In this document: in pieces, positions 1-6,625 of the stretch | How positions within the stretch are numbered: position 1 is the first letter of the stretch | Layout of the letters: each line of letters begins with the position of its first letter | From: an uncultured bacterium | Lineage (GTDB): Bacteria; Actinomycetota; Coriobacteriia; Coriobacteriales; Coriobacteriaceae | Direction: 5' to 3' | NCBI GenBank assembly: GCA_905216075.1 | Contig: CAJMSO010000012.1 | Coordinates: forward strand, 1 to 18,386 | Length of the DNA stretch: 18,386 bases | Notes under the pieces: generated by a model | Seen by the model: the letters and a program-made list of their open reading frames with translations, nothing else | Database searches by the model: none | What the model was told of the DNA's origin: nothing | Translations under genes and position numbers: made by a program

Positions 1-1074
1 GACCACGAGGGTGGCCACGTTATCGCCGGCTCGCTCGATGTCGCCGTCGACGGCATCGCCGTGGCAACCGATTCCAACAAGGTTCGCGTAGCCGACGAGG
101 GCTATCCCACGTTTGAGATCGCGCTCGACACGCTAGACGTTCAGGAGTCCGAGAAGGGCACGTCCGCGAGCCTCGTCCGCGGCATGGCCCACGAGATTGC
201 AGCCCTTGGCGTTGAGCCCCACGGCTTCGACTTCGCCTTCACCTGCTCCGTCCCCTCGGGCGGCGGCCTTTCCAGCTCTGCTGCCGTCGAGGCCACATAC
301 GGTCGTGCCATGGAAACCCTCTGGGGCGCACCCGCCATCGAGCCCGTCGCGCTCGCCCAGATGAGCCAGCGCACCGAGAACAGCTATTACGGCAAGCCCT
401 GCGGTCTGATGGACCAGGCCGCCGTTTGCTTGGGCGGCCTCGCCTACATGGACTTTGAGGATCAGGCTCAGCCTAAAACCCAGAAGCTCGAGCTCAACTT
501 TGAGGATCACGGTTATGCTCTCGTGCTCGTTAAGGTCGGTGCCGACCACGTGGCCGCCACCGACGACTACGCCGCCGTTCCACGCGAGATGCAAGACGTC
601 GCTGCCGAGTTTGGCAAGACACGCCTGTGCGAGGTAAACGTGGCGGATTTTGACGCCAAGCTCCCCGAGCTGCGTGCCAAGCTGGGCGACCGCGCCTGCC
701 TGCGCGCCGTTCACTACTGGTACGAGAACGGCCTGGTCGATAAGCGCTGGGTGGCCCTGAACGCCGGCGACATCGACCAGTTCCTGGTCCTGACGCGCGA
801 GTCCGGCGCCAGCTCTGCCATGTACCTGCAGAATGTCGTTGCCAAGCTGGGCTCCGAGCAGCCTTCGATGTATGCCTTGGCACTGGCCGAGCACGTGCTC
901 GACGGTCGCGGTGCCGTCCGTATCCACGGTGGCGGCTTTGGTGGCACCATCCAGGCCTTCGTGCCGCTCGAGCTCGTCGACACCTTTATTACCAAGATGA
1001 ACAGCTGGCTGGGCGAGGGCTCTGCCCGCCACTACGCAATTTCTGACAAGGGGGCTTACGCGGCATGGCTGTAA
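1..1074 (+). CDS. galK: Galactokinase, 3' part (5' end cut by window)
   Basis: Phosphorylates alpha-D-galactose with ATP to galactose-1-phosphate, the first committed step of the Leloir pathway in the cytoplasm. The frame is open from base 1 and begins DHEGGHVIAG, which is the tail of the galactokinase signature (GEHTDH..GG), so roughly the first 35-60 residues lie outside the window; the GTG at 61 is internal, not the start. Other GHMP-kinase landmarks are the ATP loop SVPSGGGLSSSAA, the GLMDQ segment carrying the catalytic Asp, and the C-terminal HGGGFGGT motif. The stop (1072-1074) overlaps the start of galT, so the two are translationally coupled. Identification is secure; only the start is unseen. 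Confidence 0.96.
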   Translation, partial: DHEGGHVIAGSLDVAVDGIAVATDSNKVRVADEGYPTFEIALDTLDVQESEKGTSASLVRGMAHEIAALGVEPHGFDFAFTCSVPSGGGLSSSAAVEATYGRAMETLWGAPAIEPVALAQMSQRTENSYYGKPCGLMDQAAVCLGGLAYMDFEDQAQPKTQKLELNFEDHGYALVLVKVGADHVAATDDYAAVPREMQDVAAEFGKTRLCEVNVADFDAKLPELRAKLGDRACLRAVHYWYENGLVDKRWVALNAGDIDQFLVLTRESGASSAMYLQNVVAKLGSEQPSMYALALAEHVLDGRGAVRIHGGGFGGTIQAFVPLELVDTFITKMNSWLGEGSARHYAISDKGAYAAWL

Positions 1075-2693
1075 TGACTGATGTGCGCGAGGCTGCGCAG
1101 GGCCTTATCGAATATGCCATCCACCGATCGATGATCGGACAGGACGACCGCATCTGGGCCTACAACACCATTCTGGAGTGCATCGGCACTACGGGTCCCG
1201 CGCTCGACATGACCTGGGCGCTGCAGAACGAGAAGCTCTCGCTCTTGCACCCTGATACGCTCCCCGATTTTGACCTGGAGGGCACGCTTGCCGCGCTTTC
1301 CGAGGCCGCCGTTGCCAACGGTGCCGCCGAGGACACGGCATCGGGCCGCGACCGCATCGCCATGCGCATCATGGGCGCTCTCATGCCGAGGCCTTCGGTT
1401 GTAAACGAGGAGTTCAACGGCCGCATGGGCGTCAACGAGCCCCGCGCCGCGACCGACTGGTTCTATGGTCTGTGCTGTGACGCCGGTTACGTGCGCCGCG
1501 CCGCCATCGCGCGCAATATCAAATGGAGCACCCCCACCAACTGGGGCGATCTTGAGATCACTATCAACCTGTCCAAGCCTGAGAAGGACCCGCGCGATAT
1601 CGCCGCGGCAGGTGTAGCCAAGAACACGGGCGAGAAGTATCCCGCCTGCCAGCTGTGCATCGAGAACGAGGGCTATCCCGGACGCTCCGCCGCAGCCGAC
1701 GGCGGCGCTCACCCCGCCCGCCAGAATCTGCGCGTTATCCCCATCCAGCTCGACGGCGAGCGCTGGGGTTTCCAGTACAGCCCGTATGCGTATTTTAACG
1801 AGCACTGCATTGCTATGAGCTCCGAGCATCGCCCGATGCACGTGGACCGCAAGGGCCTGACCTGCCTGCTCGACTTTGTCGACCTGTTCCCGCACTACTT
1901 TATTGGCTCCAACGCCGACCTGCCTATCGTGGGCGGCTCGATCTTGTCGCACGACCACTTCCAGGGCGGCGCGCACGAGTTCCCCATGATGCACGCCGCC
2001 GAGATCTCGCAGTTTAGCGTGCCCGGATTTGATCAGGTTAGCGGTACCGTGCTGCAGTGGCCGCTCTCGGTGCTGCGCCTGCGCTCGCATGACCGCGCCC
2101 AGCTGCTCGACGCTGCCGAGAAGATTATCCTCGCCTGGCGCGAGTGGACCGATGAGTCGGTTGGCGTCATCGCACACACGGCCGACGGCGTGGCCCACAA
2201 CACCGTGACGCCCGTCATCCGCCGCGTCGACTCTCGCGGAAATGCCGGCGGCGAAATCTACGAGGCCTACCTGGCGCTTCGCTGCAATATCACGACCGAC
2301 GAGCACCCGCTAGGCGTTTTCCACCCGCATGCCGAGTACCACCACATCAAAAAGGAGAACATCGGCCTGATCGAGGTCATGGGCCTGGCCATTTTGCCGC
2401 CGCGCTTGGTTCCCGAGCTCGGCGCTGTCCGCGAGCACCTGCTGGCGGCCAAGGCAGATGCCAGCTACGACCTTGCCGGCGCGCTCGAGGGCGACGACCT
2501 TTGCCGCAGCCACGCCGCATGGGCTGAGGACGTCTTTGCCCGCCGCGCCGACGAGCTTACGGCCGACAACGCCATCGACATCCTGCACGAAGAGGTCGGC
2601 GTGGTGTTTGGCCACGTGCTCGACAACGCCGGCGTCTTTAAGTGGGACGAGGCAGGACGCGCCGCCCAACAGCGCTTTATCGACTCGCTATAG
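1065..2693 (+). CDS. galT: Galactose-1-phosphate uridylyltransferase, class II
   Basis: Exchanges UDP-glucose and galactose-1-phosphate to give UDP-galactose and glucose-1-phosphate. The protein (542 aa) has the layout of the class II family known from lactobacilli and other Firmicutes, not the short E. coli HxHxQ family. The motif SHDHFQGGAHEFPM (His296-Asp297-His298, nucleotidyl-transfer site) is typical of it, as is the early LSKPEKDPRDIAAA stretch. It is slightly longer than the usual ~490-510 residues. The ATG at 1065 has an AGGGGG purine run about 10 nt upstream and overlaps galK by 10 nt; a second in-frame ATG at 1074 would give a TAATG junction and is possible. No galE is in the window. 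Confidence 0.95.
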   Translation: MAVMTDVREAAQGLIEYAIHRSMIGQDDRIWAYNTILECIGTTGPALDMTWALQNEKLSLLHPDTLPDFDLEGTLAALSEAAVANGAAEDTASGRDRIAMRIMGALMPRPSVVNEEFNGRMGVNEPRAATDWFYGLCCDAGYVRRAAIARNIKWSTPTNWGDLEITINLSKPEKDPRDIAAAGVAKNTGEKYPACQLCIENEGYPGRSAAADGGAHPARQNLRVIPIQLDGERWGFQYSPYAYFNEHCIAMSSEHRPMHVDRKGLTCLLDFVDLFPHYFIGSNADLPIVGGSILSHDHFQGGAHEFPMMHAAEISQFSVPGFDQVSGTVLQWPLSVLRLRSHDRAQLLDAAEKIILAWREWTDESVGVIAHTADGVAHNTVTPVIRRVDSRGNAGGEIYEAYLALRCNITTDEHPLGVFHPHAEYHHIKKENIGLIEVMGLAILPPRLVPELGAVREHLLAAKADASYDLAGALEGDDLCRSHAAWAEDVFARRADELTADNAIDILHEEVGVVFGHVLDNAGVFKWDEAGRAAQQRFIDSL

Positions 2694-2740
2694 CATGCGA
2701 GCTCGAACGCACGCACTCAACAAATAGCGTCTACACGACA

Positions 2741-2780
2741 ACGGCGCCCGCCGGCAACATCACCGACGGGCGCCGTTTTT
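2741..2780 (+). terminator. Rho-independent terminator of galKT
   Basis: A perfect 10-bp inverted repeat (2741-2750 with 2767-2776, ACGGCGCCCG / CGGGCGCCGT), extended inward by a CGG/CCG pairing, is followed by five T. It lies 47 nt after the galT stop and would end the galK-galT transcript. Confidence 0.88.
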
Positions 2781-2785
2781 GAGTG

Positions 2786-2854
2786 TAGTCATTGGGGTCA
2801 TTCTTAAGGGGCGCTCTTAAACGACTAGTCATTAAAGAGCGTCCCCAATGACTA
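2786..2854. repeat. REP-like nested palindrome
   Basis: A perfect 12-bp inverted repeat (TAGTCATTGGGG at 2786-2797, CCCCAATGACTA at 2843-2854) encloses a second imperfect one (GCGCTCTTAA at 2811-2820 against TTAAAGAGCG at 2832-2841) around an ACTAGT palindrome. GGGG occurs twice on the left (2794-2797 and 2807-2811), so alternative foldings compete. The 14-mer GTCCCCAATGACTA (2841-2854) recurs at 7715-7728. No transposase is nearby. It may be a REP or MITE-type palindrome; function unknown. Confidence 0.6.
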
Positions 2855-2885
2855 TTTGCGACCAAGGCAACGCCGGTGTCTTGGC

Positions 2886-3035
2886 AACGACAGCGAAAAC
2901 GCCCCTAAGCGAGCAAGGTGACGTGAAAGAGGAGGGCATTGACCTTTTGGTCATGCCCGACGATTGAACGTCAGATTGCCGCTTAGGGGCGTTTGCAGCG
3001 TCGCGCCGTTACGCGGTTTGGTAAAACCGCGTAAC
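2886..3035 (+). ncRNA. Candidate structured RNA element, copy A
   Basis: The element starts AACGACAGCG and folds as a rod. The outer stem is 15 perfect bp (2897-2911 / 2980-2994), followed by GCAA/TTGC, a GG/GA mismatch (2917-2918 / 2974-2975) and TGACGT/ACGTCA (2919-2924 / 2968-2973). Then comes an asymmetric internal loop, GAAAGAGGAG opposite CGACGATTGA, capped by a hairpin at about 2934-2958. A linker GCAGCGTCG (2995-3003) leads to a 12-bp hairpin with loop GGTA (3008-3035). Copy B (5128-5279) repeats this plan with different paired bases. It ends 1 nt from the stop of the convergent lacC. The likely strand is inferred from wobble pairs in copy B. I cannot assign it to a named RNA family; it could also act as a DNA repeat. 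Confidence 0.6.
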
Positions 3036-3036
3036 C

Positions 3037-3972
3037 CTACAGTTCAGTCACGACAACGCTGTTGTAGACCTCGTCCCAGCGGTCCATGACCAGGTGGCCG
3101 GTCTTGGGATCCATGGCGTTGAGCTTGCCGCAGGTATTGGCGGTCTTGAGCACCGTGACGTCGTCGGCGCCAGCAGCAATGGCATGTGCAAAGCCGGCGA
3201 TGGTCGAGTCACCGGAACCCGTCGCGTTCACAGCCGCAATCGCAGGCGTCTTCGCGCGGAACGCGCGACCCTCATGGAAGCCCACCGAACCGGCAGCGCC
3301 CATCGAAACGACAACCCAGGGAATACCGGTAAAACGGTCATCGGCGGCAAGCGCCTCGCGCAGGGCATCGACATCATCGGTCGTAAAGGACGTACCCAGT
3401 AGGCCGTTAATCTCGGTCAGGTTGGGCTTTACGAGCTCAGGCTTAGCATCGGACTCCAGCGCGGCCTCCAGCGATGCACCCGAAGTGTCGAGCAGCACCT
3501 TGGCGCCCGCCTCCTCGGCGATCTTGACGAGCTCGGCATAGTAGCCGGCATCGACACCACGCGGCAGCGAGCCCGAAAGCGTCACAACGTCCGCCTTCGC
3601 TGCAAGCTCGGCAAACTTGGCCGTAAAGGCCTCGAGCTCGGCCGGAGCGATCTGCGGGCCGCTCTCCAAAAGCTCGGTCTGATTACCCTCGTGCAGAATA
3701 TTCAGGCAAATGCGCGTCTCACCGGCGATGGGCACAAAGTCGTTCTTGACGCCGTCGGCATCCATAAGCTCGGCCATATAGGCACCCATGTGTCCGCCGA
3801 GCAGACCGGTCGCGAGCACATCGTCGCCCAACTGCAGCAGCACACGGCTCACGTTGAGGCCCTTGCCGCCAGCGGTCTTTTCGGGCGTCACACGGTTCAC
3901 GTCGTCGATGATCAGCTTGTCGAGCTGATAGCGCGTATCAATCGACGGGTTCATGGTAACGGTCAGAATCAT
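3037..3972 (-). CDS. lacC: Tagatose-6-phosphate kinase (PfkB family)
   Basis: Phosphorylates tagatose-6-phosphate to tagatose-1,6-bisphosphate with ATP; related enzymes are 1-phosphofructokinases. The 311-residue protein has both PfkB signatures: AGGKGLNVSRVL (from about residue 35) and NATGSGDSTIAG with the catalytic Asp255. An upstream in-frame ATG exists, but the ATG at 3972 gives the canonical start MILTVTMNPSID and is preceded by AGGAG at a 7-nt spacing. It is last in the minus-strand lacA-lacB-lacX-lacC order, 53 nt after lacX. Neighbouring lacAB favours tagatose-6-phosphate over fructose-1-phosphate as substrate, but sequence alone cannot exclude the latter. No lacD aldolase follows. 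Confidence 0.9.
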   Translation of the reverse strand: MILTVTMNPSIDTRYQLDKLIIDDVNRVTPEKTAGGKGLNVSRVLLQLGDDVLATGLLGGHMGAYMAELMDADGVKNDFVPIAGETRICLNILHEGNQTELLESGPQIAPAELEAFTAKFAELAAKADVVTLSGSLPRGVDAGYYAELVKIAEEAGAKVLLDTSGASLEAALESDAKPELVKPNLTEINGLLGTSFTTDDVDALREALAADDRFTGIPWVVVSMGAAGSVGFHEGRAFRAKTPAIAAVNATGSGDSTIAGFAHAIAAGADDVTVLKTANTCGKLNAMDPKTGHLVMDRWDEVYNSVVVTEL

Positions 3973-3988
3973 GTTGAACTCCTGTTCC

Positions 3989-4008
3989 GGGGCGGCATAA
4001 CCCGCCCC
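3989..4008 (-). other. Intercistronic hairpin lacX-lacC
   Basis: GGGGCGG and CCGCCCC (3989-3995, 4002-4008) form a 7-bp GC-only hairpin with a 6-nt loop in the 53-nt gap between lacX and lacC. It has no T-run, so it is not a terminator. It sits a few bases upstream of the lacC ribosome site and could affect mRNA stability or lacC translation. Confidence 0.5.
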
Positions 4009-4025
4009 AAACATACGATAACTCG

Positions 4026-4907
4026 TTAAAGGATCTCGATCTCAAAGCCGCGGGTGACGGTCTCTCCCGGCTTGGCCACCAGGCAGCCACGCTTGTGCTC
4101 CAGAATATCGTCCTCGTCGGAGCAGGTGGACAGACCACCCCACGGTTCAACAGCCACAAAGTCGCCCTCGGGCTTGCTCCATACAATCAGGTACGGCATA
4201 TCGGGGAACGTCAGGCGCACGCCCTTGTCCTCGGTTTTCTTGGTCAACGTAACCACGCGGCTCTCGAGCACGTCAAAGATGGTCTCCGCGAAGTCGAAGA
4301 GTTCGTGGGTAAGCGGCAGGTCATGGCCAACCATCGGGTTCTTGCTGCGATGCTCAACATCAATCAGGCCCGTCGAGGGAACGGCAGTACAGAGCTCGGT
4401 GGCCTCACGCTGCTCAAAACGGAGCTCATAATCGTCATAGGACTCGCCCTCGTCGAGCGGGCACATAAAGCCGGGGTGGCCGCCCACAAAAAACGGCATG
4501 TCCTCGGTGCCCTCATTGGTCACCTCGTACGACACGGCCACCTTTTCCGAATCGACCGTGTAACGAGCAACGATCTTAAACGGATACGGGTACTGCTCGA
4601 GCAACTCGGCATGGTCGGCAGAGCTTAAGCTCAGCGCAACCATGTTGTCGCTCTGTTCCTCGAGCTTCCACTCCTGTTTGCGCGCAAAGCCGTGGCGGGC
4701 GAGCTTTACCTCGCGGCCGCCCATGGTCATTGCGTGACCATCACGAAGGCCGCCGCAGATCGGGAAGCAAATGGGTGCCTGGCCCGACCAGACCGAAGGA
4801 TCGCCCTGCCACAGGTACTCGCGACCGTTGGCTTTAATCGAAGTGAACGATCCGCCAGCCGTGCTCAGTACCACGCGAACAGAACCGTTATCAAGAACAA
4901 ACTCCAT
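4026..4907 (-). CDS. lacX: Aldose 1-epimerase family protein, LacX-like
   Basis: Probably interconverts alpha and beta anomers of galactose or a phosphorylated sugar in the cytoplasm. The 293-aa protein has the family marks: REYLWQGDPSVWSGQAPICFPICG near residues 29-52 (split in two conserved blocks), His72 in RHGFAR, His144 in GGHPGF and the likely catalytic Glu254 in VAVEPWGG. Length and these motifs match LacX of lactococcal lac operons. The start at 4907 (MEFVLDNG) is preferred over a much longer open frame because homology begins there and a GGAAGG purine run precedes it. It is downstream of lacAB but separated by 376 nt holding RNA-like copy B, so it may have its own promoter. The exact substrate is not shown by the sequence. 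Confidence 0.85.
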   Translation of the reverse strand: MEFVLDNGSVRVVLSTAGGSFTSIKANGREYLWQGDPSVWSGQAPICFPICGGLRDGHAMTMGGREVKLARHGFARKQEWKLEEQSDNMVALSLSSADHAELLEQYPYPFKIVARYTVDSEKVAVSYEVTNEGTEDMPFFVGGHPGFMCPLDEGESYDDYELRFEQREATELCTAVPSTGLIDVEHRSKNPMVGHDLPLTHELFDFAETIFDVLESRVVTLTKKTEDKGVRLTFPDMPYLIVWSKPEGDFVAVEPWGGLSTCSDEDDILEHKRGCLVAKPGETVTRGFEIEIL

Positions 4908-5127
4908 AGGAGCCTTCCCTTTCTTACGACAGCCCGCCAAGTCAATAGGGCTGATAGAAAACCGGCCCGCGCCCCTCACAGAAACGCGAGCCGTCAATTG
5001 AAAAGCTGCAAATCGCCAAGTACAGCCAAGAGCGAAGCACTCAAGCCAAGCAAGCAAACGTGTTATCGGAGCTGCTCGCCGTACCAGAACGCTTCGCAAC
5101 AACAGCGGTAACCCTGCAGGTACCCCC
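4908..5127. other. Intergenic stretch upstream of lacX
   Basis: This gene-free stretch between the lacX start and the copy B element would have to hold any lacX-lacC promoter on the minus strand. TTGACG (minus strand, 4992-4997) resembles a -35 box, but no convincing -10 hexamer lies at the right spacing. I see no operator-like repeat or coding region. Confidence 0.4.
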
Positions 5128-5279
5128 AACGTCAGCGAGCGGCGCTCAGGTGCCCCAGGTCGCCGCGAAAGAGGAGCGACGCGTACTTCATGTACGCGAG
5201 CGACGGTTTGAGCGGCGAGATGGGGTGCCTGAGCGCCGCGCAGCGTCGACCGGTCCGGCGTTCGGCAGAACGCCGGAAC
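5128..5279 (+). ncRNA. Candidate structured RNA element, copy B
   Basis: Same architecture as copy A: AACGTCAGCG lead; 17-bp outer stem (5141-5157 / 5221-5237) with tandem T-G and G-T pairs at 5151-5152 / 5226-5227; the same GG/GA mismatch (5158-5159 / 5219-5220); a 7-bp stem TCGCCGC/GCGGCGA; an identical loop strand GAAAGAGGAG (5167-5176) opposite CGACGGTTTGA (5201-5211); a terminal hairpin CGCGTAC/GTACGCG; linker GCAGCGTCG (5239-5247); and a final 10-bp hairpin with loop GGCA (5254-5277). The paired bases differ from copy A throughout but still pair. The G-T pairs are wobbles only if the plus strand is the RNA. It lies 4 nt beyond the stop of lacB on the opposite strand. Confidence 0.6.
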
Positions 5280-5283
5280 CTAA

Positions 5284-5808
5284 TTAGTCGTGGTACTCGC
5301 CGCGGTCCCACTTCTCGAGGAACTCGTCAAAGAAGTGCGGGTCAGCCTGAGCCTCGGCGTCGGCCTTATTGCAGGCATCGATCTTGGCGATCAGGGCATC
5401 GTGCTCGGGGGTCTTCTCGTAGGGCTCCTCCAGGAAGGCAAGCATGATATCGGCCATCAGGAACTCGCCGGTAATCTTGCCGCCAAAGCCCACGATGTTG
5501 GCGTTGAGCTCGCGACGGGCATACAGGGCAGAGGTCATGTCGCGGACCAGGGCGCAGCGGGCGCCGGGAACCTTGTTGACGGCGTTGGTGATGCCGATGC
5601 CGGTGCCGCACAGGGCCACGCCAAAGTCGGCCTTGCCGCTGGCAACAGCCTCGCCCACGGCCTTACCGTAGATGGGATAGTGCGTACGGGTGTGGCTGTA
5701 GGTGCCGCAGTCGAGCACCTTGTAACCAGCCTGCTCCAGGCGGTCGGCCAGATAGATCTTCTCGTCCGTAACGATATGGTCGCAACCGATTGCGATGGTC
5801 TTCTTCAT
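5284..5808 (-). CDS. lacB: Galactose-6-phosphate isomerase subunit LacB
   Basis: With LacA it isomerises galactose-6-phosphate to tagatose-6-phosphate. The protein is 174 aa, like known LacB (~171), and belongs to the RpiB/LacAB fold. Visible active-site features are Asp10-His11 in IGCDHIVTD and Cys67 in the ALCGTGIGITNA loop, the Cys being the likely proton-transfer residue of this family. The ATG at 5808 has AAAGGA 8 nt upstream. It is the second gene after lacA with a 63-nt gap, so the two are probably co-transcribed. Copy B of the RNA-like element begins only 4 nt past its stop. Confidence 0.95.
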   Translation of the reverse strand: MKKTIAIGCDHIVTDEKIYLADRLEQAGYKVLDCGTYSHTRTHYPIYGKAVGEAVASGKADFGVALCGTGIGITNAVNKVPGARCALVRDMTSALYARRELNANIVGFGGKITGEFLMADIMLAFLEEPYEKTPEHDALIAKIDACNKADAEAQADPHFFDEFLEKWDRGEYHD

Positions 5809-5871
5809 CAGAACGTCCTTTCGTCTGAATTCACAAGTTGAGGTAGAAGTTCGAGTTCTCGGTGGCTCTCG

Positions 5872-6300
5872 TTAGGCCATCTTGTTGAGCATGTCGACAC
5901 GGATCTGGTGACGGCCGCCGGCGTACTGGGCACGCAGGAACTCGCGGGCGATCTTCTTGGCGACCTCGGTGCCCACAACGCCCGGGCCCATGGTGACCAT
6001 GCGCGAGCCGTTGTGCTCGCGGGTCATGTAAGCGGAACGCTCGTCGGAAATGTTGGCGACGACCATGCCCTTGATCTTGACAGCGGCCATATAGGAGCCG
6101 ACGCCGTACTTATCGAATGCGAAGCCCTGGGAATCCTTGTGCTCCAGCAGGTCCTTGGCAACGGCGGTCGCGGAATCGACAAAGTCCGCGGCAGGGGTCT
6201 CGGAATAGTCGACGACCTCGTGACCGTCGGCGATGAGCATCTCCTTGATGGACTCCTTCATCGACATACCGTCGGCATCGGAAGCGATTACAACCCTCAT
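5872..6300 (-). CDS. lacA: Galactose-6-phosphate isomerase subunit LacA
   Basis: Partner of LacB in the heteromeric isomerase of the tagatose-6-phosphate pathway. The 142 residues equal the usual LacA length. It has the RpiB-type start MRVVIASDADG but lacks a Cys where LacB has its catalytic one, having GFAFDKYGVGS instead, as expected for LacA. His96-Asn97 and Arg130/Arg134 near the C-terminus fit the substrate-contact positions of the family. The start at 6300 follows a strong AGGAGG five nt upstream. It is the first gene of the minus-strand operon, and its leader carries TGTTC-type repeats that look like repressor sites. Confidence 0.95.
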   Translation of the reverse strand: MRVVIASDADGMSMKESIKEMLIADGHEVVDYSETPAADFVDSATAVAKDLLEHKDSQGFAFDKYGVGSYMAAVKIKGMVVANISDERSAYMTREHNGSRMVTMGPGVVGTEVAKKIAREFLRAQYAGGRHQIRVDMLNKMA

Positions 6301-6404
6301 GACATCCTCCTTGAGAGATACGCAGGTGCGTAGTTTCTGTTTGGAAGTGTTGAATCGCGTTCAGGTCCGGGCATCTGAATGTGCGGTTCTTCACTGTTCA
6401 TGTT

Positions 6405-6424
6405 TATTTGAACACATTCGAACA
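6405..6424 (-). promoter_or_regulatory. Direct-repeat operator candidate, lacA
   Basis: On the minus strand two adjacent decamers read TGTTCGAATG and TGTTCAAATA, phased 10 bp apart. Similar pairs occur upstream of lacF (8382-8401, 8301-8320). Phased TGTTC-type repeats are typical of DeoR-family sugar regulators such as LacR, GlpR or SugR. The binding protein is inferred and no such gene is in the window. Confidence 0.5.
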
Positions 6425-6450
6425 GTAACTGCAACAACTATTTGTTTAAC

Positions 6451-6470
6451 TTTGTTCTTTTTTGAACAAA
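6451..6470. promoter_or_regulatory. Palindromic operator candidate upstream of lacA
   Basis: TTTGTTC and GAACAAA flank a 6-bp T-run, giving a 20-bp palindrome in AT-rich DNA about 27 bp upstream (relative to lacA) of the phased repeats at 6405-6424. It shares the TGTTC half-site with them. The whole 6385-6480 stretch is markedly AT-rich and is the probable promoter/control region of lacAB. Confidence 0.5.
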
Positions 6471-6540
6471 TATCGTTCACGGATGATTGCTGACCGTTTG
6501 AGCCGGGCGCGGACGTAGCGACCATGTGTTCAACAAACAA

Positions 6541-6575
6541 AAGGGCGGCCAAGAACGTGTCTCGGCCGCCCTTCG
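6541..6575 (-). terminator. Terminator of the membrane protein gene
   Basis: AAGGGCGGCC / GGCCGCCCTT forms a 10-bp GC-rich stem. Read on the minus strand it is followed by TTTTGTTTGTT. It lies about 50 nt beyond the stop of the 6626-7621 gene and isolates that gene from lacA. Confidence 0.85.
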
Positions 6576-6625
6576 GCGGTATTCCCCGGTATATACAGCT
6601 GTTTTAGCTACTCGGACTGCCCACC

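Noticed and set aside
2786..2854. Second terminator for galT
   Set aside because: The palindrome lacks a T-run, and a good terminator already lies at 2741-2780. The shared 14-mer elsewhere points to a repeat instead.
3938..4186. Minus-strand open frame crossing the lacX-lacC junction
   Set aside because: It overlaps both real genes out of frame, with no homology-like features or independent start signal.
5060..5287. Small plus-strand coding frames across copy B
   Set aside because: They are Arg/Pro-rich translations of a GC-rich structured region. The two copies do not share a reading frame, whereas they do share RNA pairing.
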